This document shows positions 14,459 through 20,473 of a DNA stretch of 20,473 bases, one piece after another. Location of the stretch: contig JAULUH010000058.1 in NCBI GenBank assembly GCA_032111745.1, positions 1 to 20,473 on the forward strand. Direction: 5' to 3'. Position 1 is the stretch's first letter, and each line of letters starts with the position of its first letter. The notes below the pieces were generated by a model. That model saw only the letters and a program-made list of their open reading frames with translations. It was not told the DNA's origin and made no database searches. This DNA comes from JAULUH01 sp032111745. Lineage in GTDB: Bacteria > Chloroflexota > Anaerolineae > JAAEKA01. Position numbers and translations under genes: made by a program.

Positions 14459-16113
14459 CAAGCCTACCGCCTATCCCACCCAACCTTGACGGCCCGGCCC
14501 AGCCTAGCCCTGAGCCTGAGCGCCAGCCGCGCTTCGCCACCGCCTCGGGCATCCCCTTGGAGCGGGCCTACACCGCTGCGACCCTTGCTGCCACCGGCTT
14601 CGACCCTGGCCGCGACCTCGGCTCCCCCGGCGCCTATCCCTACACGCGCGGCATCTCTCCCACTATGTACCGCAGCCAGCTCTGGGTCATGGGCCAGTAC
14701 TCCGGCTTCGGCTCGGCCGAGGAGGCCAACCAGCGCTATCGTCTGCTGCTGGCTCAGGGCCAGACCGGCTTCTCCATTGCCCTGGATCTGCCCACCCAGG
14801 TCGGCATGGATGCCGACCACCCCCTGGCCCTCGGCGAGGTGGGCAAGGTGGGTGTGCACCTGGGCTCCCTGGAGGACGTGGAGCACCTCTTCGCCGGCAT
14901 CGACCTGGAACAGGTGCGCCAGATCCGTACCACCGCCAACGCCATCGGCCCTGTGGCCGTGGCCCTCTTCGTCGCCGCCTTCCAGAAGCGAGGCATCGAG
15001 CCCGACCGCGTGCGCATCTTCATCCAGAACGATTCCCTCAAAGAGTTCATCAGCCGCGGCACCTGGATCTATCCCCCCGGCCCTTCGGTGAAGCTGTCGG
15101 CCGATGTCGTCGAGTACTGCGCCCGCCACCTGCCCGGCTGGGTGCCCCTGGCCATGAGCGGCTACCACATCCGCGACAGCGGCAGCACCGCCACCGAGGA
15201 GCTGGCCTTCACCTTCGCCAATGCCCTGGCCTACATCGAGGAGGTGCTGGCCCGCGGCCTGTCCATCGACGACTTCGCCCCCCAGCTCTTCACCTTCCTC
15301 GGCGGCAGCATCGATTTCCTCGAGGAGGTCGCCAAGTATCGCGCGGCCCGGCGCTATTGGGCCCGTCTCATGCACGATCGCTTCGGCGCCCAAACCCCCG
15401 AGTCCATGCAGCTGCGTATCTTCGCCTATACCCTGGGGGGCAACCTGACCGCGCAGCAGCCCCTCAACAACATCGCTCGCGTGGCCATCGAGACCCTGGC
15501 CGCCGTCCTCGGCGGCGTGCAGACCATCGCTACCTCCTCCTTTGACGAGGGCTTCTCCATTCCCACCGAGGAGGCCGTGCGCGTGGCCCTGCGCACCCAG
15601 CAGATCGTCGCCCATGAGGCCGGCGTCACCGGCACCGTCGACCCCCTGGCCGGTTCCTATGCCATCGAGCAGCTGACCACCGCCATCGAGCGCGGGGTCG
15701 CCGAGACCATCGCCAGAATCGAGGCCCTGGGCGGCGCCGTGGCCTGCATCGAGAATGGCCACTTCCAACAGGCTCTCACCGACGCCGCCTACGCCCACCA
15801 GAAGGCCATCGAAAGCGGCGAGAAGATTGTCGTGGGCCTCAACGCCTATCAGTCCGAACAGGAGGAGCCGATCCCGGTGTTCCGCGGCGATCCCGGCTCC
15901 GAGCGCCGCCAAGTGGAGCGGCTCCAGGCCCTGCGCCAGCGCCGCGACAACCCACGGGTGCATGAGGCCTTGGCTGTGGTCGAGGCCGCTGCCCGCTCCG
16001 GCGAAAACGTCATCCCGGCCTGTATCGCCGCCGTTCAGGCCTACGCCACCGTGGGCGAGATCTCCGGCGCCCTGCGCAATGTCTACGGCGACTATCGTTC
16101 CACCGCTCTATAG
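14455..16113 (+). CDS. B12-dependent acyl-CoA mutase, large (catalytic) subunit of the methylmalonyl-CoA mutase family
   Basis: A 552-residue TIM-barrel subunit, without the C-terminal cobalamin domain. The GTG start overlaps the preceding stop. Family landmarks are PYTRGISPTMYRSQLW (62-77), QYSGFG (81-86), GQTGFSIALDLPTQVGMDADHP, IQNDSLKEFISRGTWIYPP, SGYHIRDSGST with the catalytic-type H238, and TGTVDPLAGSYAIE. Specificity positions, aligned from memory: Y82 sits where methylmalonyl-CoA mutase has Tyr89, but the position of Arg207 (Gln in isobutyryl- and 2-hydroxyisobutyryl-CoA mutases) is K213 (PSVKL). Other usually conserved pocket stretches are also changed: residues 155-165 (QIRTTANAIGP), 321-330 (RIFAYTLGGN) and 356-366 (QTIATSSFDEG). 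It is probably an acyl-CoA mutase of unassigned substrate. No small B12 subunit is present here. Confidence 0.88.
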   Translation: MTSLPPIPPNLDGPAQPSPEPERQPRFATASGIPLERAYTAATLAATGFDPGRDLGSPGAYPYTRGISPTMYRSQLWVMGQYSGFGSAEEANQRYRLLLAQGQTGFSIALDLPTQVGMDADHPLALGEVGKVGVHLGSLEDVEHLFAGIDLEQVRQIRTTANAIGPVAVALFVAAFQKRGIEPDRVRIFIQNDSLKEFISRGTWIYPPGPSVKLSADVVEYCARHLPGWVPLAMSGYHIRDSGSTATEELAFTFANALAYIEEVLARGLSIDDFAPQLFTFLGGSIDFLEEVAKYRAARRYWARLMHDRFGAQTPESMQLRIFAYTLGGNLTAQQPLNNIARVAIETLAAVLGGVQTIATSSFDEGFSIPTEEAVRVALRTQQIVAHEAGVTGTVDPLAGSYAIEQLTTAIERGVAETIARIEALGGAVACIENGHFQQALTDAAYAHQKAIESGEKIVVGLNAYQSEQEEPIPVFRGDPGSERRQVERLQALRQRRDNPRVHEALAVVEAAARSGENVIPACIAAVQAYATVGEISGALRNVYGDYRSTAL

Positions 16114-16182
16114 GACGGCTCACGTGCTTGAAACGGCGACTTCCGTTCCGCCATTCCGTGAGACGGCTCAGGTGCCTGCAAC
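16090..16182 (+). repeat. Imperfect 48-bp-period tandem duplication across the mutase stop codon
   Basis: Copy 1 (16090-16134) includes the last codons and stop of the mutase; copy 2 (16138-16182) is in the gap. By hand they match at about 33 of 45 positions, best over GACGGCTCA (16114-16122 and 16162-16170). The rest of the gap up to 16264 shows no gene or clear promoter. Confidence 0.6.
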
Positions 16183-16264
16183 ATGGAATTGAACAGTCAC
16201 CACCCTTTCTAGAGGTTCCGACGCTATCCTAGGCAAACAGTTCCCAGACTCTAGGAGCACAACC

Positions 16265-16651
16265 ATGGCTCATCAGCTGATATCCTCGGGCACCCCCTGG
16301 GAAGAGATCGCCGGCTACTCGCGCGCCGTGCGCGTGGGCAACCAGGTCTTCGTCTCCGGCACCACGGCCAGCGATCAGCGCGGCCAGCTCGTCGGCGGCG
16401 ACGACCCCTACGCCCAGGCCACCTATATCCTGGCCAAGATCCGCGCTGCCCTGGAGGAGGCCGGCGCCCGCATGGAGGACGTCGTCCGCACCCGCATCTA
16501 TGTCGCCAACATCGACCAATGGGAATCCGTCGCCCGGGCCCACCACGAGGCCTTCGCCCGCGTCCGCCCCGCCAACACCCTCGTCCAGGTCGGCGCCCTC
16601 GTCTCCGGCCGCCTGGTGGAGATCGAAGCCGATGCCATCATCCCATCCTAA
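16265..16651 (+). CDS. RidA/YjgF/YER057c/UK114 family protein
   Basis: A 128-residue protein with AGGAG (16252-16256) upstream of ATG 16265. The family pattern is complete: N-terminal VRVGNQVFVSGTTA, helix QATYILAKIRAALEEAGA, DVVRTRIYVANIDQWESVARAHHEAF, and C-terminal NTLVQVGALVSGRLVEIEADAI. In true RidA the motif PARS carries Arg105, needed to hydrolyse 2-aminoacrylate-type imines. Here the equivalent segment is RPANT with N104, so classic imine deaminase activity is doubtful. It is closer to one of the Rid subfamilies found in catabolic clusters. It is expected to be a cytoplasmic trimer. Beside 2-oxo acid, mutase and flavin enzymes it may clear a reactive intermediate; that is inference. 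Confidence 0.9.
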   Translation: MAHQLISSGTPWEEIAGYSRAVRVGNQVFVSGTTASDQRGQLVGGDDPYAQATYILAKIRAALEEAGARMEDVVRTRIYVANIDQWESVARAHHEAFARVRPANTLVQVGALVSGRLVEIEADAIIPS

Positions 16652-16700
16652 CAGCACGCTCCCCAACCGGACGCGCCCCCTCCATGGCCATTGTCCATGT

Positions 16701-16780
16701 TGGCGTAGGGGCATGAACGGCGTGGCTTGGCCTGGCGTCGGCCGCCACGCCAGGCCAAGCCACGCCGTTCATGCCCTTGT
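16701..16780. repeat. Long perfect palindrome (30-bp arms), interspersed-repeat-like
   Basis: Arms 16709-16738 and 16747-16776 are exact reverse complements around an 8-nt centre (CGGCCGCC), with further wobble pairs outside. The left edge TGGCGTAGGGGCATGAA recurs at 20291 with one mismatch over 25 nt (16701-16725 versus 20291-20315). No T-tract follows. It occupies most of the 197-nt gap before 16849. Confidence 0.85.
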
Positions 16781-16848
16781 GCTCATCATCGCACATTTCG
16801 CACGGATTGGGATTCCCCCACGCCCAGCCGCCCCCCTGAGACCCGAAC

Positions 16849-17841
16849 ATGCGCTTCAGCCTCCGCCTCAACAACGACCTCCCCATCGACCACTACGTGC
16901 GCCTCGCCCGCCAGGCCGAGGCCGCCGGCTTCGACCAGTTTTGGGTGAGCGATGATCTCTTCCTGCGCAGCACCTGGGTCATTCTTTCTGCCGTGGCCCA
17001 GGCCACCACGCGCATCGGCATCGGCACCTCCATCGTCAACCCCTACACCCTCCATCCCGCCGAGATGGCCATGGCCGCCGCCACCCTGGACGAGCTCTCG
17101 GGCGGCCGCTTCCACCTCGGCCTGGCCGCCGGCGCGGCCGACTTCCTGGGCTGGGTAGGCATCCCCCAATCCCAGCCTGTGGCCGCGGTGCTGGACACCG
17201 TCGCGGTCCTGCGCCGCCTGCTGGCCGGGGAACGCGTCCCCTTCGACGGCGCCTTCCTGCACGGCTGGACTGCCGGCGCCTATATGCGCTTCCCCACCCG
17301 CCCCCTCCCCATCTACATCGGCGCCATGGGCCCTCGCATGCTGGAGGCTATCGGCCAGGTTGCCGACGGTGGCCTCCCCCTCCTCTTCCCGCCCGAGCAC
17401 TATGAGACCGTGATCACCTACATCCAACAGGGCGCCAGCGCCGCCGGTCGCCCCCTGGACCAGGTCGATGTGGCCGCCTGCATCTGGTGCTCCATCGCCG
17501 GCGACCGCCAGGCCGCCGAGGCCGTACTCAAGGACAAGATCGCCTACTACGGCCACGCGCTCGGACCCCTGATCTACCAGCGCCTCGGCCTTACCCGCGA
17601 TGACTTCGCGCCCCTACGGCAGGCCGTCGTCGTAGAGCAGAACCCGGCCAAAGCCCGCAGCCTGGTCACCCCTGCCATGCTGCGCATCGGCGTCGCCGGC
17701 ACCGCCGCCGACCTCATTCCCCGCCTGGAAGGACTCGCCGCCATGGGCGTCAAACACCTGAGCTTCGGCCCGCCCCTCGGCCCGGACCCGGAGGCGGCCG
17801 TAGCTATCCTGGGCCGCGATGTCCTGCCCCATTTCCGGTAG
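16849..17841 (+). CDS. LLM-class flavin oxidoreductase, methylene-H4MPT reductase (Mer)-like subgroup
   Basis: A 330-residue luciferase-like barrel starting at ATG 16849 with no strong ribosome binding site. Landmarks: FSLRLNNDLPIDHYVRLARQAEAAGFDQFWVSDD, TTRIGIGTSIVNPYTLHPAEMAMAAATLDELSGGRFHLGLAAGA, PLPIYIGAMGPRMLEAIGQVADGGLP, and a C-terminal GTAADLIPRLEGLAAMGVKHLSFGPPLGPD. This arrangement is that of 5,10-methylenetetrahydromethanopterin reductase-like F420 enzymes and related FMN monooxygenases. It is not closely related to the two paralogues at 2158 and 9537. The thiolase starts 12 nt after its stop, so the two are probably co-transcribed. Substrate unknown; the cofactor is probably F420. 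Confidence 0.87.
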   Translation: MRFSLRLNNDLPIDHYVRLARQAEAAGFDQFWVSDDLFLRSTWVILSAVAQATTRIGIGTSIVNPYTLHPAEMAMAAATLDELSGGRFHLGLAAGAADFLGWVGIPQSQPVAAVLDTVAVLRRLLAGERVPFDGAFLHGWTAGAYMRFPTRPLPIYIGAMGPRMLEAIGQVADGGLPLLFPPEHYETVITYIQQGASAAGRPLDQVDVAACIWCSIAGDRQAAEAVLKDKIAYYGHALGPLIYQRLGLTRDDFAPLRQAVVVEQNPAKARSLVTPAMLRIGVAGTAADLIPRLEGLAAMGVKHLSFGPPLGPDPEAAVAILGRDVLPHFR

Positions 17842-17853
17842 GAAGCCGACACC

Positions 17854-19020
17854 ATGAGAGACCCATCCCTGCAGCCCGTGATCGTCGAGGCCGTGCGCAC
17901 CCCGACCGGCAGGCGCAACGGCACCCTCAAGGATACCCATCCCACCGAGCTGGCGGCTTTTGTGCTGAATGAGGTCGTGCGCCGTGCCGGGATCGCACAT
18001 ACGGATGTCGGCGATATCGTCATGGGCTGCGTCATGACCGTGGGCGACCAGGCACTGAACATCGGCCGCAACGCCGCCTTGCTGGCCGGCTTTCCGCCGT
18101 CGGTGCCCGCCGTCACCGTCGACCGCCAGTGCGGCTCCAGCCAGCAGGCCGTGCACTTTGCCGCCGGCCTCATCGCCGCCGGGGCCTGCGACGTGGCCAT
18201 CGCCGCCGGGGTGGAGAGCATGACCCGCGTGCCCATGGGCAGCAGCCGTGCCAACGGCCCCGGCTATCCCTTCACCGAGGCCTTCCAGGAGCGTTACCCC
18301 ATCCCCTCCATGGGGGTCTCGGCCGAGATGGTGGCCCGGCGCTGGCAGCTCCCGCGCCAGGAGCTCGACGCCTTCAGCCTGCGCAGCCACCAGCTGGCCG
18401 CGGCTGCTCGCGGCGCCGGCCATTTCGACCGCGAAATCCTGCCCATCACTGTGACCGTGGACGGCCAACAGGTCGCCTTCTCCACGGACGAGGGCATTCG
18501 CCCCACCACCAACCTGGAGGCCCTGGCCGGCCTCAAGCCGGCCTTCCAGGAGGATGGCGTCATCACCGCTGGCAACAGCAGCCAGATCTCCGACGGCGCC
18601 GCGGCCCTCCTGCTCATGTCCGAGGCCAGAGCCCGCGACCTGGGCCTGCGGCCCCGCGCCCGCATCCTGGCCCAGCTGGCCGCGGGCGACGACCCCGTGC
18701 TCTCGCTGACCGCTCCCATCCCGGCCACCCACAAGATCCTGGCCCGCACCGGCCTCACCTGGCAGGATATCGACCTGGTGGAGATCAACGAGGCCTTTGC
18801 CTCGGTCGTGCTGGCCTGGGCCGCGGATGTGCAGCCGGACATGGCGCGGGTCAACGTTAACGGCGGCGCCATCGCCCTGGGACACCCCCTCGGCGCCAGC
18901 GGCGCCCGCATCATGACCACCCTGCTCCACGAGTTGGAGCGCCGCGATGGCCATATCGGCTTCCAGACCATGTGCTGCTTCGGCGGTCTGGCTACAGCCA
19001 CCATCGTCGAGCGCGCCTAG
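17854..19020 (+). CDS. Thiolase family protein (acetyl-CoA acyltransferase)
   Basis: A 388-residue degradative-type thiolase, 12 nt after the LLM gene and 14 nt before the CoA-transferase. The start gives the normal N-terminus (PVIVEAVRTPTGRRNGTLKD). The active-site nucleophile is C93 (VDRQCGSSQQAV). The NEAF motif lies in EINEAFASVV, H344 in GGAIALGHPLGASG, and the second catalytic Cys is in MCCFGG (C374, possibly C375). F376 and A380 replace glycines usual in the C-terminal loop (CCGGGLG or CIGGGQG), a mild deviation. It would cleave a 3-oxoacyl-CoA with CoA, releasing acetyl- or propionyl-CoA, as a last step after the CoA-linked reactions encoded around it. Cytoplasmic. The chain-length range cannot be read. 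Confidence 0.92.
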   Translation: MRDPSLQPVIVEAVRTPTGRRNGTLKDTHPTELAAFVLNEVVRRAGIAHTDVGDIVMGCVMTVGDQALNIGRNAALLAGFPPSVPAVTVDRQCGSSQQAVHFAAGLIAAGACDVAIAAGVESMTRVPMGSSRANGPGYPFTEAFQERYPIPSMGVSAEMVARRWQLPRQELDAFSLRSHQLAAAARGAGHFDREILPITVTVDGQQVAFSTDEGIRPTTNLEALAGLKPAFQEDGVITAGNSSQISDGAAALLLMSEARARDLGLRPRARILAQLAAGDDPVLSLTAPIPATHKILARTGLTWQDIDLVEINEAFASVVLAWAADVQPDMARVNVNGGAIALGHPLGASGARIMTTLLHELERRDGHIGFQTMCCFGGLATATIVERA

Positions 19021-19034
19021 CAAAGGAAGACCTC

Positions 19035-20246
19035 ATGTCACCACCTCTTAGCGGCATCCGCGTCCTCAGCTTCGAGGTCCAGGTCGCCGGTCCCTACTGC
19101 ACCATGATGCTGGCCGACCAGGGCGCCGATGTCATCAAGGTGGAGGCGCCCAAGACCGGCGACACTGCCCGGGAGGGTGCCCCCATCGTCAAGAACGCGC
19201 AGGGCCAGCGGCGCAGCGGCTACTTCACCCGCTTCAACCGCAACAAGCGCAGCATCACCCTCAATCTCAAGTCCGAAGAAGGCCGCCAGCTCTTTCGCGA
19301 CCTGGCCGCACGCTCTGACGTCCTGGTGCAGAACTTCCGGCCCGGCGTGCTGGACCGTATGGGCCTGGGCTACGCGGAGCTGAGCCAGCTCAACCCAGGG
19401 CTGGTCTATGCCAGCATCACCGGCTTCGGCAGCATGGAGGAGTTCGCCGGGCCTTACAGCGACCGCCCGGCCTACGACATCGTGGCCCAGGCCATGGGTG
19501 GCCTCATGCACACGGCGGGCCAGGCCGGCGGCCCGCCCACCTGGCTCGGCATCGCGCTAGGCGACATCTACTCGGGCGTGCTGGCCGCGCATGCCATCGT
19601 GCTGGCCCTGTTCGAGCGCACCCGCACCGGCCTGGGGCAATTCATCGACATCAGCATGTACGACGCCATGGTCTCCCTGGCCGAGCGCTCGGTGACGGCC
19701 TACTCCCTCACCGGCCACGTGCTGGAGCGCGGCCGGGAGCCCTTCATCGCGCCCTGGGGACCGTTCCGCTGCCAGGACGGTTACGTGGCCCTGATCGTAC
19801 CCACCGAGCGAGACTGGGCCAAGTTCTGCGAAGCCATCGAGCGGCCCGACCTGGTGGGCGCCCCCGGCACCACCTCCGGTCCCGAGCGCGCCCAGAGCAT
19901 GGCCGGCTTCCTCGGCCAGGTCGTGGACGAGTGGATGGCCCGCCATACCAAGGCTGCGGTAGTCGAAAAGCTACTGGCAGCCGGCCTCCCCGTCGGCCCG
20001 GTGCAGAACGCCCAAGAGATCTTCAACTGCCCTCAGGTCGCCGCCCGTCGCCTGCTCATCGACCTGGACGACCCGGTCATGGGCCCGATAAAGCTCGTCG
20101 GCCCGGCCATCAAGATGTCCAACCACCTGCAGCCCATCGCCCGCCCCGCCCCCGACCTGGGCGAGCATACCACCGCCGTGCTCACCGAAGAGCTCGGCCT
20201 GTCGCCCAACCAGGTGCAAGCCCTGGCCGACTCAGGCGCCATATGA
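19035..20246 (+). CDS. CaiB/BaiF (class III) CoA-transferase
   Basis: A 403-residue protein. ATG 19035 is preceded by AAAGGAAG; an upstream in-frame ATG at 18972 lies inside the thiolase and was rejected. Family features are LSGIRVLSFEVQVAGPYCTMMLADQGADVIKVEAP, FTRFNRNKRSITLNLKSEEGR, VLVQNFRPGVLDRMGLGY, RPAYDIVAQAMGGLM and the catalytic aspartate D177 (ALGDIYSG), which aligns with Asp169 of formyl-CoA transferase. The ending GEHTTAVLTEELGLSPNQVQALADSGAI is typical. It moves CoA from a donor such as succinyl-CoA to an organic acid via an aspartyl-CoA intermediate. As last gene of the LLM-thiolase-CoA-transferase group it probably activates a carboxylic acid of the pathway. The acid is unknown. 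Confidence 0.93.
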   Translation: MSPPLSGIRVLSFEVQVAGPYCTMMLADQGADVIKVEAPKTGDTAREGAPIVKNAQGQRRSGYFTRFNRNKRSITLNLKSEEGRQLFRDLAARSDVLVQNFRPGVLDRMGLGYAELSQLNPGLVYASITGFGSMEEFAGPYSDRPAYDIVAQAMGGLMHTAGQAGGPPTWLGIALGDIYSGVLAAHAIVLALFERTRTGLGQFIDISMYDAMVSLAERSVTAYSLTGHVLERGREPFIAPWGPFRCQDGYVALIVPTERDWAKFCEAIERPDLVGAPGTTSGPERAQSMAGFLGQVVDEWMARHTKAAVVEKLLAAGLPVGPVQNAQEIFNCPQVAARRLLIDLDDPVMGPIKLVGPAIKMSNHLQPIARPAPDLGEHTTAVLTEELGLSPNQVQALADSGAI

Positions 20247-20473
20247 CGCCACGAGTGTCCTCCAGGCCCGTCAATAAGGACATCTGTCCGTGGCGTAGGG
20301 GCATGAATGGCGTGGTGCGGCGTGGCGACCATGTGGGCACAACATGGCAACGACACGCACGCACATATACGCGCGTGCGCTATCGTGGCAACGGCATTGC
20401 AATGGGATGGCAAATTGCGTGGCGACGGCATGGCACTTGCATTGCCACAGCAATGACATAGCATAGACGTGTC
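20247..20473. other. Non-coding end of window with repeat fragment and small palindromes
   Basis: No supportable gene. 20291-20315 repeats the left edge of the palindrome at 16701, but without its right arm. Beyond it come recurring TGGCA/CATTGC words: the palindrome CATTGCAATG (20395-20404) and the hairpin CATTGC (20440-20445) / GCAATG (20450-20455) with loop CACA. Codon-like bias is lost here compared with the genes. Confidence 0.5.

Noticed and set aside
16709..16776. Intrinsic terminator after RidA
   Set aside because: Arms of 30 bp are much longer than usual, no T-tract follows, and the edge recurs elsewhere, so an interspersed palindrome fits better.
16265..17841. Rut pyrimidine-degradation cluster (RidA plus LLM enzymes)
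   Set aside because: None of the LLM proteins looks like RutA, and RutB, RutD and RutF partners are absent.
17614..19023. Minus-strand 469-codon open frame across LLM and thiolase genes
   Set aside because: Shadow reading; both plus-strand genes have catalytic motifs and good starts.
20033..20464. Possible minus-strand gene into the window end
   Set aside because: Half overlaps the CoA-transferase gene and the rest is repeat-rich sequence; no recognisable domain or ribosome binding site.

Overview
The window is a single run of plus-strand genes on high-GC DNA with strong C/G preference at third codon positions. A Chloroflexota bacterium (Anaerolineae/Caldilineae-like) is the best guess. The reasons are the proline-rich linker repeats after the lipoprotein cysteine at 3670, the several LLM-class flavin oxidoreductases, and the interspersed palindromes and degenerate 'TTCGCG'-type sequence between genes. 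This placement is inference; no rRNA or marker gene is present.

Layout. 1-812 is the 3' part of an Old Yellow Enzyme/2,4-dienoyl-CoA reductase-type flavoprotein. 928-2079 is an M24 metallopeptidase. 2158-3526 is a tight trio: an LLM flavin oxidoreductase, a glutaredoxin-like gene with an in-frame TGA, and a 71-residue protein of unknown function. 3576-9350 starts at a good sigma70-type promoter and holds a family-5 solute-binding lipoprotein, two Dpp/Opp-type permeases, a leucine-binding-fold protein without signal peptide, and an HpcH/HpaI aldolase. A second good promoter at 9363-9391 precedes a paralogous LLM oxidoreductase. 10568-16113 encodes the two subunits of an indolepyruvate:ferredoxin oxidoreductase-like enzyme, overlapping by 4 nt with the large subunit of a B12-dependent acyl-CoA mutase. 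16265-20246 holds a RidA-family protein, a third LLM oxidoreductase, a thiolase and a class III CoA-transferase. The last ~225 bases are non-coding.

Working together (inference). The genes read as a catabolic locus: uptake of a peptide- or amino-acid-like solute, flavin-dependent oxidation or reduction, retro-aldol cleavage, ferredoxin-linked oxidation of a 2-oxo acid to an acyl-CoA, carbon-skeleton rearrangement, CoA transfer and thiolysis. The substrate cannot be read from the sequence. The transporter ATPases and the cobalamin-binding mutase subunit are not in the window.

Most notable is 3043-3294, a glutaredoxin-like protein whose frame is closed only by a TGA at 3097-3099. Reading it as selenocysteine gives a U-x-x-C active-site motif, and a stem-loop with a bulged U and a GU in the apical loop follows at the spacing expected of a bacterial SECIS. 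It is best annotated as a selenoprotein, not as a pseudogene.
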